Positions 34,346 to 45,694 of a DNA stretch of 64,000 bases are shown one piece after another (position 1 is the first letter of the stretch; every line of letters begins with the position of its first letter). The DNA lies in contig OW388305.1 of the NCBI GenBank assembly GCA_936450465.1, positions 40,872,687 through 40,936,686 of the forward strand, written 5' to 3'. Below the pieces are notes generated by a model. The model worked only from the letters and a program-made list of their open reading frames with translations, had not been told where the DNA came from and did no database searches. The position numbers and the translations under genes are program-made. This stretch comes from Gibbula magus (Eukaryota; Mollusca; Gastropoda; Trochida; Trochidae).

Positions 34346-36560
34346 ATGTAATTTCTATCGTTTGAGTTGGGCGAATTAGAGAGAAATTACTTTCTCTTTG
34401 GGAATAAACCAGATAAAATGGGAGGTAATGCCTGTGAAGAGGGCGCTGTGAGAGACGTCTATAAATGTGACGTCAGAGCGCGGCAAGTTCATTCTCGCCT
34501 GCGACACTAGCGTATCATGTTGACGATATTTAATAGTTTTCGTTTTGCTGCGTGACACGTTCAACTGTGATCTTGTGCATATGAAGTGGTTATTGCGAAG
34601 TTGAAATACAGATATAGACGTTTTAGAAACGAGAATATTTCTCAGTTCTTTATAGGCATATTTGGTCAACGGACAGCTGATGGGTATATATTTATATTGC
34701 TATGTACATGAAGTGATGGCGGATGGCAGGAGATGCAGCATACTGCAAGAGATAGAATATTGGTGGACCGCTGAACTACCGAAGTCCCAGTGCTCTACAT
34801 AACATACAACAACGACGCATATCCTGCCTTCAGACGACTGGTATACAGTCTATTGCCTATGCGTGTGGCAACAGCACGTTGCACGTGATTCTCGTGCGGA
34901 GGCTCGTCTCATCGTTTGAGGTTCTATGACCGACACAGGACGCAAGAGCAGAAGTAAAATGACCCAAGATCGATACAAATGGTAGATATATTAATGAATG
35001 TTCTTATAAATCACATGATTTACTATAATGGAGATTGTGTTGAAATCTGAAGGAGATGTCATTCTTAGTTGATGTGGGACAAGTGTACTCGGTTGTCTTT
35101 CGGTAGACAAGTAGCATGAAAGGCATGAAATGTAATGCATGGTATTATTTGTAATGTTTGAAATCAATTTGAGCATTTGATTTTATATTGCATGTGAAGA
35201 CGCTATTAAATACGTAACGGCTATTCACAGATTATTCCCTAATTAATAGGCCGGGCCTATTGCATTGGTATTTTCATTTGTCTGTGTTGTTCACGATTCA
35301 CTATGAGTCAGAATACCATGTTCAACACCTAGGAGTAAACCTACCAATTGTGTCGAAGGTTGAATGTTTTCATTCGGACCTTAGCGTTAACTCGGCCTGT
35401 ATGTGTTCTGTCTGACCAAAGTTAAAGGGTGATCAGGTGACCCGAAGTCAATATTATGATACAGTGTCAATTATTATGACTTTGTGAGTGTACATGTGTT
35501 GCTGCTGGAGGACAATGTGCTTTATTTTGTATCCAAATACATTAGGTGCAACGTTGGCTTATAATTATAATTATGAGATATAGGAGCTCGAATGGCTCGG
35601 GTTTTAAGCTGAAGGTGATAGTGTCTGAAGAGTTTGGCAGCGCCGTAGTATGGGGTGGAGGTATTAGAACAAGATGGCCTTCATGGACTGAAAGTAAAAC
35701 TCCTTTCGGTTTACAATTGCAGGTCAAATGTAAGTTTTCACACGAAGTGATGGTCAAACATATGATATGTTTACACACATGATGATATATTCTCCCCTAT
35801 GTGTTTTCCTTTGGATGCTTCATTACATTTATATGCAAGAAGACATACTCGTAGAGTTTGGGAAATATGTTTGGACGATTTGGAATTGCCTTTAGTTGGC
35901 TTACCATGTGCTTGAAGTTACGGGATTATATTACAACGAATTGTTTGTGCACGCTGAAATGCGGGAAAAGAGAGAAGGAAACATTGACTGGTTGCAAGGT
36001 AGCAAGCATCATATGTTAGCTGCTGCTCTGTCCGAATGTGTTCATGTCGGTGGCGAAAGATGTCTGACATCTTGCAGTGTTTAGAGAGGCAATGTACTCA
36101 CAAGTGCTGTTGTGACATATGTGATGCATATTTTGTTTGTTAAAATTCTGTTTGTGATTTTAAATGATGTAATCCATGCACTCTTCTCTCTGTTTCAGGT
36201 ATTATGTATTGATTTAATCATGATGTCTCACGGCTTCCTGAACAGCGTGGATCAGCTCAATGATGCGAAACAACATCCATATCTATGTTTCAGTTAACGT
36301 GCTTTAAATTTTGGTTTCAATCTTACGGTTAATGGTGTTTAAAGTTGGGAAGTGTGATTAATATATGATTATCAGCCTTATTTCAACTATCAGAAGTAAA
36401 AAATTACGGAAATGGTTTGTCTTTTTAAGATAGGACTTGATTGATTTATAAAGGTATACCAACATCTATTGCCCTTTCTTTGTATATCTCGGCAAGTGTC
36501 GCAGGGAACGTCCATTATGATGTTTGTTGTTTTATCTGGTTTGTGGTGATAGAAAGAGAA
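34346..36560 (+). mobile_element. Unclassified element, unit 1 of a head-to-tail pair
   Basis: 2215 bp. It begins with a 199-bp block (34346-34544) identical by eye to 36561-36759 and ends with a 74-bp block (36487-36560) identical to 38402-38475. TATAAA (34460-34465) and a perfect TGACGTCA CRE palindrome (34468-34475) lie in the start block, suggesting a promoter. The interior has short plus-strand frames (35546-35782, 35896-36084, 36112-36297) with no recognised motif and no RT, integrase or transposase. Inverted motifs AAACCAGATAAAA (34406-34418) and TTTTATCTGGTTT, and TTTCTATC/GATAGAAA, link the start and end blocks. Helitron/Helentron-like or another end-defined non-autonomous element is possible; unproven. 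Confidence 0.6.
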
Positions 36561-36889
36561 ATGTAATTTCTATCGTTTGAGTTGGGCGAATTAGAGAGAA
36601 ATTACTTTCTCTTTGGGAATAAACCAGATAAAATGGGAGGTAATGCCTGTGAAGAGGGCGCTGTGAGAGACGTCTATAAATGTGACGTCAGAGCGCGGCA
36701 AGTTCATTCTCGCCTGCGACACTAGCGTATCATGTTGACGATATTTAATAGTTTTCGTTGAGGTATGTCAATGTTTGGTGTGCTGTATTAAATAAATGAG
36801 TTGTCTTTAGAAGGCAAATAGTGTGACGTGTGCATTGTGGTGTTTATGTTTTGGCCACATGTAATTTGTGGTTGTGAAGTAATGCCTCA

Positions 36890-37440
36890 CGGATGAGAGG
36901 TAATGGTGGTGGCTGTTGAAGTGATGATCCACGACCTATGAAGGTATGAATTTGGGTGTAAGTGATGGCTAGAGGTTCACGAAGTGGTGGTTATGGCTAA
37001 TAAATAGTGTATGATGCCTAATGGTCGATCAAGAAGTGGTTATTGTCAATAAACTTATGTGTTCATGGTGAATTTTATTGAAGTATTCGTTGATGAAGTT
37101 GTGATTTATGAAATCATGGTTCTTGGTTCATAAAGCGGTTGTTCATGGATACGAGATGAGTCTTCATTGTTATGAAGTGGTGATTCATGGGTCGTGAATT
37201 GAATATTTATGGTTATGAAGTTTTGTTCACCGTTCTTGTAGAGAAGGGTTCATGATGTGCGGCGTGATGGCTCATGATTATGAAGTAATGGGCTATGAAG
37301 TGAAAGTCCTTGAACAAAGGAGACTGGGTTCACGAAGTGATTGTTCAGTTATAACGTAATAATTCATGAAGTAATGGTTCATGGTACATGGGTATCAAGT
37401 GATGGTTCGTGGCATGAATTCATGTTTATGAGTGATGGTT
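36890..37440 (+). repeat. Degenerate short repeat rich in GAAGTGATGGTTCATG
   Basis: Variants such as TTATGAAGTGGTGATTCATGG, TTCACGAAGTGATTGTTCA and ATGAAGTAATGGTTCATGG recur about every 20-40 bases. The register is too eroded for an exact period. Confidence 0.6.
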
Positions 37441-38240
37441 GGGATATGTTGATGTGTGAGTATTTAGTAGTAATTTGACACTGCTGCAGTGCTGGGTACC
37501 AACCTTGTGTAGATAATTCAGGTTTCAATAACATCTGGGAATTATAGTGATTGCATTTGTGCCTACCTTGTAGGCGGGTTATGTTACAGTTACGTATGGG
37601 AATTGCAGTGATTGGTGCCTACCTTGAAGGCGGGTTATGATACAGTAGCATCTGGAATATGCAGTGCATGGTGCCTACCTTATAGGCGGGTTATATGTTA
37701 CAGTAAGTGTAAGAGTAATGTTTGGGATATGTTGAAGTGTGAGTATTTAGTAGTAACTTGACACTGCTGCAGTGCTGGGTACCAACCTTGTGTAGATAAT
37801 TCGAGGTTTCAGTAACATCTGGGAATTATAGTGATTGCATTTGTACCTACCTTGTAGGCGGGTTATGTTACAGTAACGTATGGGAATTGCAGTGATTGGT
37901 GCCTACCTTGAAGGCGGGTTATGTTACAGTAGCATCTTGAATATGCAGTGCATGGTGCCTACCTTGTAGGCGGGTCATATGTTACAGTAACAGCTGGATT
38001 ATGCAGTGCATGGTGCCTACCTTATAGGCGGGTTATATGTTTCAGTAACAGCTGGATTATGCAGTGCTTGGTGCCTACCTTATAGGCGGGTTATATGTTA
38101 CCGTAACAGCTTGGAATTGCAGTGCTTGGTGCCTACCTCGTAGGCGGGTTATGTTACAGTAACAACTGGAGTATGCAGTGCTTGGTGCCTACCTTGTAGG
38201 TGGATTAGATGTTACAGTAACATCTGGAATGCAGTGATGC
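37441..38240 (+). repeat. 56-59-bp minisatellite in a ~283-bp higher-order repeat
   Basis: About ten units start GTGCCTACCTTGTAGGCGGG and continue TTATGTTACAGTAACA plus a variable end. Each unit has two dyads, CCTAC-CTT-GTAGG and GTTAC-A-GTAAC. A larger block beginning GGGATATGTTGATGTGTGAG at 37441 recurs at 37724. Confidence 0.9.
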
Positions 38241-38783
38241 TGAATGCTATATGGTAAACCGAAGTGTGATACATGGAAACAGTTATGCCAGACAAAGTGA
38301 GCGTCCCGCAACATCGCCATGATTGATGATTTGTGGTGGAGGAGGAGTGAGGCGCGAATCATATTTGTGAGATATTGTACGGTGCACGATCGTAATAAAA
38401 GTCTCGGCAAGTGTCGCAGGGAACGTCCATTATGATGTTTGTTGTTTTATCTGGTTTGTGGTGATAGAAAGAGAATCTCCTTCTTGCACGCGGTGACCTT
38501 CGAAATCCATCTGACTATCCGATTTTCGTTATAATTAGGGCGATATAGTCAAACTAATGTTGACAGATAATACATTTATGTCATTTATTTAGTTTACATC
38601 TAAAACATATTAATTGGCATGTTTAGGAAATTCTCTATTCATATATTAGATTAGTTGGAAGCCTATTTGCTTAGGCAGAAATTAAACACTCATGAACGCA
38701 TAGTAATTTTACTTTTACTCACGTGTATATATTACTACCATAAGCAATATTGCATATGTGCAAAGTTCGCCGTATAAACAGGG

Positions 38784-39556
38784 CTGTAGTTGCTGCTAAA
38801 ACAACCAGTAACAATTCCTAGAGTTTAATTTTCAATGACTAATTATCTCGCCAAGTGAATGACTGAACAATTAGCCAAGGAATAAGCTATAAAATACTTT
38901 TTTAGTTTCTTATTTGTGTATCCCGTGGCTTCAAATTTGGACAGTCAGCAAATGCCAACATCAAAGTAGGGTGTTTAATAACCCCTGAACGTTATAAACA
39001 GATAAAAGAGAAGTTACATCACACTTGATTTGCTAATACCTAAGATTAGATAGCTCATAAATGTCAAGTGACTTCAATATGATCTTAGCTAAGATTATGT
39101 TTATGTATCCAATAACAAATACCTTTTAAAAATCCTTTCATCTAAAAGCTAGGACGGATATGAGCGATTTCGAGGGATTCTTTAAATTTAAAGTAATCTA
39201 GGCTAGTGTTTAGTTTAATAATTGACAGATCTCCAATTTAGATAATAATTTAGTTTAAGCGCGGGAACAAATAATCTGTGGGATATCGTTTAGTGTTACC
39301 TTTTTTTAAAATTACATACTAAACTAGATTAGTGATTGCGGGACCCCACAAGAGCAGAGCAGTCCCGAAATCGTGGGCCTCGCCTTCCCCTGTTCCGCCT
39401 CATACACAGCCACAATATAAACAAGAGTCATCAGGAGAGATGGCCTATCCCCTCGCCACCAACATAGTTAAATAATCAGTAAAATGTAAAAAATAATTAA
39501 AGTAGCAAAAGGCACCAATCCGCCACTAGATCTAACCACATACCACATATCAAGAC
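38784..39556. other. Unannotated stretch
   Basis: No gene was recognised. A GC-richer patch (39334-39460) with CAGTCCCGAAATCGTGGGCC is unlike its surroundings but shows no known motif. Confidence 0.4.
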
Positions 39557-40472
39557 TTAAGGAGAGATGGGACGATGAAATCAAATATTTTAGAATTCGT
39601 TTATTTTTTCAAAATAGCAAGTTTATTATGTCTTTTATCCAAAATTGTAAGAAAATTTGGGGGTAACCGAACGATTTCAAGGGTTATCGGCATTAATAAT
39701 AATACACCCGTCGGCAAATTACGTAATTTTTGACTGATCTGGTGTATTTAAATTAAGCGCTCGCTGTCAACGAATAAACTCCGAATCCTTTCAGATACAT
39801 TTCAGTCACATTAGGGGATGTATAGCAAATCTATATTTTGAAAATTAATGACGCTGGAAAGAGAAACACAATTAAATTAAGCACTTTTTAATTAAAAACG
39901 GCATTTTTATCATGGTGTTTCGCATATTCAACAGGATTTGTCACTAACACACATATTTTAGATATTGCTAAAATTGTAATATGATGTGCGCAGTGAACTG
40001 AACAAACGATTTCAGAAATAAAAATAGGGGGTCACCGAATGTTGTTCATCACTTTAACGTCATTTTTTAAATTACCTACATAAACGTAAAAACCTGACTT
40101 CACGGCAGTTTTGATGATTTGAGGTGACGCCTGTCGTGTAATCATTATTGAACATATTATCAATCTAAGAGTGCACGGTGAAAGAATAACTATCAGTTGA
40201 TCATACCAGGCTATTTAAATTCGTCACTAACTTGAGATACGCATGTAATTCGAATAACACACACAGAAACATATTTACCGCGAATATAGGTGACGATAAC
40301 GTTATGCGGCATGTCGTAAAATGACCGTTAAAAAGGCATTATGGCAATTTTAAGCGCTCCCCGTTAGTGTACATGCCCAAAACAACGCAATCCATGTATT
40401 TTGAGACTTATTCACAACAATAAATTGTTGTCGCAAAAGCGAGTTCGATTTCTGTGTCCCATCTCTCCTTAA
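39557..40472. mobile_element. TTAA-flanked TIR element, 916 bp
   Basis: TTAAGGAGAGATGGGAC (39557-39573) and GTCCCATCTCTCCTTAA (40456-40472) are exact inverted repeats that include a TTAA at each end, as expected of a piggyBac-like insertion. The inverted match continues imperfectly inward (GATGAAATC / GATTTCTGT). The interior contains two diverged blocks of GGGGGTAACCGAACGATTTC type (39658, 40027) and no ORF with transposase motifs, so it is non-autonomous. It is a different family from elements F and T. Confidence 0.82.
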
Positions 40473-40568
40473 GACATAACCTAATACTGCACAACTTTTG
40501 AGATAGAGACCAGAAAAGGTCACTACATCCAATATGCAGTAAGGTGAAAGTATTTCCATGAAAAGCGG

Positions 40569-40876
40569 GGGCGGGATAGCGCAGTGGTTAGCGCGTTCGG
40601 CTTCGGATCAAGAGGCGTTCGAATCCCGCCAGGGGCACGGCAACTTTGTCTGCAGTAGAGAACTGTTCTACACGCAGTAAGCTTTAAGGTTTGGGTGCAA
40701 TGATACACTGAATTTCAGCGTAGTACCACCCATGGTTCGCTAGTTCCAGCCGATGCTCGCAGGTTTCAGCGCAATGCATAGCCACATGGCGTTGTGGATT
40801 TTCTCCCTACCTTAATCCCATAAATGAACTACTCTTGAAAGCGGCGTTATACCACAACTCACCTCATCTCACCTCC
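40569..40876 (+). mobile_element. tRNA-derived SINE, full length, with head deletion
   Basis: Starts GGCGGGATAGCGCAGTGG and ends GCGGCGTTATACCACAAC plus a CTCACCTCATCTCACCT tail. A 6-base deletion upstream of the B box leaves AAGAGGCGTTCGAATCCC. The sequence after CTACC near 40810 is rearranged relative to the consensus. No clear TSD. Confidence 0.9.
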
Positions 40877-41982
40877 CCGCGTGGCGCTGAACGCGCGGCG
40901 GGGATAACGATACGTGATTGACCTCCTATTAAAGTTAAAACCTGGTGTGATTAGCAATAAGATTAATAGAGGCTATACCTTCACAAGAACACGAAGCTGA
41001 ACATTTGCAATAGGGCTTATACATTGTAGATGCGTTTACCCCCTGGAAAATGTAAATATTCAAACTTACATAATATATTTTCTAAAATCTGATGACCATC
41101 AGAGCCAATGACTCTATTTTTCAAAAAAAGTCATTACCATCCGTCATAATGAAATATTTCAAGGGGTTACAAAACGATATTCATCATTTGGATAAGCAGT
41201 AATGGCATAATAACTGTATCATATATTGACAAATATGTTATTCCTATGTCTCCAACTAAAGAAACCCAAATGCCATAGATTGCGTATCTTACGTTAGGCG
41301 AGACTGAAAGCTTGCAGAGAAGAATTGTTTTGGGCACCATAATGACCCATAACTGTCCAGTGCTATAATTGAAAAGTCTGCAAGCAAATGTTGGTGTTTC
41401 CTTGATCACTTTATCAGGATAAGTGAATGACCTAAACCCAATACCAAAAGAAACTTTGCACCCATCTTCTTGTCTTAATAAATCACATAATAGGCAACGA
41501 TTGGATTTGGGTTTTTAAGTATTGTAATAATTATTCAATTTTACATTCGATGTATGAAAATATTCATTTCAAAAGTGTATTTAAATAAAAAGTTTGGACG
41601 CATCAACATACGAGGGGTATCAAAATGTGTGTGATCAATTCGTCTGTGACTCGGTGGTGGTCTCGTACTCGGTGGTCTTTGCTAATGGGTAATATCAACG
41701 GACTTTTAACATCAGAAACTGTTTCAGTAGTGCGTTAGTCGCTTAACATGTGTGTCTTGTCAAAATTAAAAGTTTAATTTTTTAATTTTTTAAAAATTTT
41801 AATTTTGTGTAAAAAAATTAAAAACCTCTGAAAAAAACATGTGACTGATGACAATACGCCATTACTTTTCAGTTTTAGTGTACGATGTCCAAAACTTGAT
41901 ATATGTGTAATTGAAAAACATACATATGATAAAATCAACTGAGATTCAAAGTTTCTTTTGGCATTGGGTGTATACATCTAAA
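40877..41982. other. Unannotated AT-rich stretch
   Basis: No gene was recognised. GGGTATCAAAATGTGTG and similar pieces show no repeat partner here. Confidence 0.4.
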
Positions 41983-42428
41983 CTAACTAACCAGGCAAAC
42001 GAAAGTATACGCCTTTGATTGTTTTTATCATATGTATGTTTTCAATTTCAAATATCTTGAGTGTTCGACTTCGTACTTTGAAACAGGGAAGACATTTAGT
42101 CTTTAGACCATCAGCCAAAATGAAAATTTAAAAATCCTTCCAAAATTTGGATTAATGACAACTTGTCATCGACATATAAGACATACATTGTTGTCTATGT
42201 TAAAATCAATAAACTTGTCTCATTCTGTACACATTCATAACATTTTAAACTTCTACATAAAACAAAGAAATTTTAACCAAAACATACCCAATCACCAATT
42301 AATTCATTCAAACAAATGCAGATAAGTGGTGTTGTATCGTGTCATAATCAAATAAATCTAATTTATTTTAAAATATTGAATAAATCGAAACCAAATGAGG
42401 TGTGTACTTTCTTTTGCCTGGCAGTTTA
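41983..42428 (+). mobile_element. TIR element of family 'S', second copy
   Basis: Left end TAACCAGGCAAACGAAAGTA (41988-42007) and right end GTACTTTCTTTTGCCTGGCA are inverted over about 20 bp with a few mismatches. The interior shares TCATCGACATATAAG and AATCAATAA.CTTGT blocks with 2700-2800. Non-coding. Confidence 0.6.
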
Positions 42429-42607
42429 CATATATTTCGAGTCACAAAATAATGTTCTGTGTATATACTTGTTGGTCCTGTAATGTCTATATTTGACATG
42501 TGTACTGATAACATAATATACACATCGGATTTATAGTACATCATAACATGTATACTTTGAAAGAAGTTAACCAAATATATTCAATTGTTACATTATATTT
42601 TGGACAA

Positions 42608-42794
42608 GGTGAGATGATATTAATTAGATGATAGGGATTTACGCCGCTTTGAAGAGTATTTCACTTTTGGTCATATATCACGATTGCTAGTATTATTGCA
42701 GGGAGAAAGCCCGCGACACTAATGTTATGATGCATTGTGCTGAAACCTGCGGGCATCGGCTTGTACAAGCAAACTATGGCTGGTACTGCACTTT
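42608..42794 (-). mobile_element. Diverged SINE, 3' half only
   Basis: Tail AGGTGAGATGA, TTTACGCCGCTTTGAAGAGT and GCAGGGAGAAAGCCCGCGAC identify it. It stops at GGTACTGCAC, where repeat Q begins. An insertion TTGGTCAT interrupts the conserved CACTTATATCACGG block. Confidence 0.85.
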
Positions 42795-42915
42795 TTGGTC
42801 ACAGGGTCACCAAATCTACGATTTAAGTTCCCAATTGGCCAAAGTGCTGCACACAAGATTTAAGCCTTCTAGAACTTGTGGTACTTGAGAAGAAGATGAA
42901 AACAGGTTTTTGTTC
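42795..42915 (+). repeat. Dispersed repeat 'Q', copy 1
   Basis: GGGTCACCAAATCTACGATT, CCGATTGGCCAA-like CCAATTGGCCAAAG and GAGAAGAAG match about 57968-58085 with moderate divergence. Both copies lie just beyond a truncated SINE, so the junction SINE-Q may itself be part of the family history. Confidence 0.6.
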
Positions 42916-43032
42916 CGTGACCCCTGTGACACATATTTGACATATACCTTTACAGGCTCTACTCTATTACTTTTATAAAGTAATGGAGTAGGGTCTATAT
43001 AGGTATTTGTTTTTCTAATGTTATTTCTATGC

Positions 43033-43267
43033 GATATCACGGCTGCTAGTATTATGGCAGGGAGAAAGCCCGCAACGCCATGTGGCTATGCATTGCGGTG
43101 AAACATGCGAGCATCGGCTGAAACTAGCAAACCATGGGTGGTACTGTGTTGAAATTCAGTGTAGCATTGTACCGAACCTTACTGCGTGTAGAACAGTTCT
43201 CTACTGCAGGCAAAGTTGCCGTGCCCCTGGCGGGATTCGAGCCCCTGACCTCTTCATCCGAAGCCCG
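43033..43267 (-). mobile_element. SINE lacking its 3' tail and part of the head
   Basis: Runs from GATATCACGGCTGCTAGTAT to the B box (GGGATTCGAGCCCC on plus) and CTTCATCCGAAGCCC. The final GCGGCGTTAAA tail is absent and no TSD was seen. Confidence 0.88.
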
Positions 43268-44406
43268 AAAAAAACCAAGACATTGACGGAGTGCATGCAA
43301 GTCGTGAATTCACCATATACAGGAAATCATTTCATTTAAATTCCAATAAATATCAATCTTAATTGTGCCCTTGATTACAAGATGCATTTACTGAAAAATC
43401 AAGAGTGATTAAGTGATTTGAGAATGAGAAATGAGAAATCTTGTAATCTCTAATGGCTCCTAAGTGATTTTCAAGTTGGAAGTGAAACTTCGAAATGGAT
43501 CCAGTGATTAATCGTAATACGTGTTTTGAAGTGCGATCACACTCCACAGACACATTTCACACATTATCAAGTTCAACGGAACCCTGTCCAAATCTAATCA
43601 GTTTTAACTACAGCGAAGGGGAAATTCACAACACCATTTTTCATTCCAATTAGAGTTCAACCTCAGTATGTGTAATAGCTGTGAAGACAATTACAGCATT
43701 ATTGCACAACACGTCTTGATTCAGTTTATTTTCCTGTTTAATGGTATCTTACAAAATAATGGACACACTAAAATCGTAAGAACAATATGTAAGGCTTGTA
43801 TGTATACTAGTACTTTTGTTTGTTATTGTCCCCTGTTTGTATAAACGTGTAATATTTCGATACGTGTTTATGATCTGTTCCGGTCAATTATGCCCTAACT
43901 TTTGTATTTCTTATTATTTATTTCTATCTATTTTATTGTTGATACAGTTTCAAGAAAAGCAATTAGGTCATTTATTTTGGTATATAATACTTGTATCAGG
44001 TACGTCAACCGTTGTATCGGGTGGTAAATATCAATGACCAAATACATGCATCATCATGCTTATATGGTTTAAGTCTTCCTCATTATCGGATTTCATATGT
44101 TCAGTATCGTAGACTTGTCACTAAATAAACAGAATGTTTATTTGTTGTATTTTAGTCATGCAATATAGATTTACAAAGTAACCTCTTACAAAGTTTTAGA
44201 TATAATATTCAATTATTTCAAAACTAGAATGATTGAAGATGTGCAAATAAATTTTCAAACTTGTATTTTATAACATTCATTTATACAAGTTTGAAACTGA
44301 TTTGTTACAATTACTCCTTTCCCTAGCTTGTACGCCTATTTCAATTGAACACGGACTCAATATGCTGCATCCCTACTATTACTGGTAAGGATCACAACAC
44401 GAGCCT
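43268..44406. other. Unannotated AT-rich stretch
   Basis: No gene or repeat was recognised. Confidence 0.4.
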
Positions 44407-44647
44407 GAAGACACGCAACTTCCAAACGCAAGGCATAACTCTAGCCAGTCTGCATTACTGTCTGATTTAACCCTTGCGGTATTTCCCTCGCTTTGTTGTG
44501 TCAAGATAGTGAATCGCTGCACCAGAAATGCATAGCGGGCCTGGATTTCTAAACACAGATTTTTAAAGGAAATACTGCAAGGCCTAAATCAGCCAGTAAT
44601 GGAGACTGGCAAGAGTTATGCCTTGCATTGGGAAGTTGGAAGACATG
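44407..44647 (-). mobile_element. Long-TIR MITE with ~9-bp TSD (Mutator-like), copy 2
   Basis: The element (44416-44638) begins CAACTTCCAAACGCAAGG and ends CTTGCATTGGGAAGTTG. It is the reverse complement of the 4900-5122 copy with few differences over ~222 bp. Flanks GAAGACACG (44407-44415) and GAAGACATG (44639-44647) form a 9-bp target duplication with one mismatch. No ORF. Confidence 0.85.
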
Positions 44648-44846
44648 TTGTTCTTGTTGCAGTATCACGCCATTAGCTAGAGAAGGAATGTCGTGATTTT
44701 GAAGTTTGAATACACCATTACGTACAGATATGTATATTACTACTCCTAAATTATCATCGTGTCAGTACTGATGTCATTGAACTTTTATTTATTCAGTTTA
44801 AGTGAATTCTTGTGTATCATCATAGATGCAAGATTTTAATACAATA

Positions 44847-45113
44847 ACGCGTTCGGCTTCGGATCATATCCGTGGTTCGAATCCCGCCAGGGGCATGGCG
44901 AGTTTGTCTGCAGTAGAGTACTGTTCTACATGCAGTAAGGTTCGGGTGCAAAGATACACTGAATTTCAGCTGTAATACCACCCATGGTTCGCTAGTTTCA
45001 CAGCAATTCATATCCACATGTTGTTGCGGGTTTTCTCCCTGCCGTAAAAGCTGCCGTGATATAGGTGAAATACTCTTGAAAGCGGCGTTTTAATCCCAAA
45101 TCACCCCACCTCA
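44847..45113 (+). mobile_element. SINE, 5'-truncated head, several deletions
   Basis: Head from GCGTTCGGCTTCGGATC, B box GGTTCGAATCCC, body with a ~20-bp deletion (TAGTTTCACAGCAATTCATA) and end GCGGCGTTTTAATCCC plus CACCCCACCTC tail. No clear TSD. Confidence 0.88.
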
Positions 45114-45694
45114 GCTCGTAAAATAAAATCGCTATTATATAGTAAATTTGGTAGAATAAAAAAACACTTTTTTGTATAATAGTGAAACCTGCTAAAACTA
45201 TTTGAAATTTGCCTTTTCAAATTGCATTTAGTCGCTATCAATTCAGTATTATGTCTCTTATTTTGAAATACACTTGGCTCATCTCCTAAATCTATCTAAG
45301 CCAGACTGCCGTTATTTTGTATTGCGTGTGTAATCTGGTTATGGTCAAATAAATCCAGCCATAGGACAACCCCATTATTTCCAAGCACACTCAATTTGGT
45401 AAATGTTATTTTCCGCGACGCTTAGAAAATGAGTCTTTGCTTTTTCTATTATACAAAAGCCCAGCATTGTCAAATGAATCACTAAGAAGCCAACAGACAA
45501 ATGTTCCGTCAATTTAGTTCTTGGAGGTAGTTATACATCATTAGAGATAAACGCGTATCATAATGTACTAGCAATCAGGTCGAAAAAATAAAAATAACAT
45601 GTGCCTGTCCTTTACAGGCTGTCAACAATGATGCAATGATACGTTTATACGATACTCGACCCGAACAAGTACAATAATTTGTACTTTTGAAGGT
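45114..45694. other. AT-rich stretch with a weak inverted pair
   Basis: TTTTGTATAATAG (45170-45182) and CTATTATACAAAA (45446-45458) are exact inverted copies 263 bp apart. They could be TIRs of a ~290-bp element, but the motif is AT-rich and no second copy or TSD was found. Nothing else was recognised. Confidence 0.3.

Larger units (their letters stand above)
36561..38475 (+). mobile_element. Unclassified element, unit 2 of a head-to-tail pair, with minisatellite core
   Basis: 1915 bp. It has the same 199-bp start (36561-36759, TATAAA at 36675-36680, TGACGTCA at 36683-36690) and the same 74-bp end (38402-38475) as unit 1, but a completely different interior: a degenerate TGAAGTGATGGTTCATGG-type repeat (36890-37440) and a 56-59-bp minisatellite (37441-38240). 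It abuts unit 1 with no spacer. The right end joins MITE P at 38476. An AATAAA lies just before the end block (38393-38398). Confidence 0.6.
34030..38783 (-). mobile_element. MITE family 'P' copy split by a 4.13-kb insertion
   Basis: 34030-34345 (CCCTGTTTATACGGCGAGCG ...) and 38476-38783 (... TCGCCGTATAAACAGGG) are the two halves of the element seen intact at 29056-29667, in reverse orientation. In the intact copy the two halves are joined at the equivalent of GGATAA|TCTCC. The interruption is exact to within a base, which gives a clear empty-site comparison for the insert. Confidence 0.88.

Noticed and set aside
35546..36297. Small plus-strand frames (78, 62 and 61 codons) inside unit 1 as cargo genes
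   Set aside because: No recognised motif, no shared frame with unit 2, and lengths expected by chance; kept only as unexplained interior sequence.
34345..36759. Simple LTR retrotransposon with 199-bp LTRs
   Set aside because: The 199-bp blocks are direct repeats and preceded by a purine tract, but unit 2 ends with the same 74-bp block and no following LTR, and no gag-pol is present; the tandem-unit reading explains both repeat pairs better.
45170..45458. Possible small TIR element (TTTTGTATAATAG / CTATTATACAAAA)
   Set aside because: The inverted pair is exact but AT-rich, and there is no second copy or target duplication; chance cannot be excluded.
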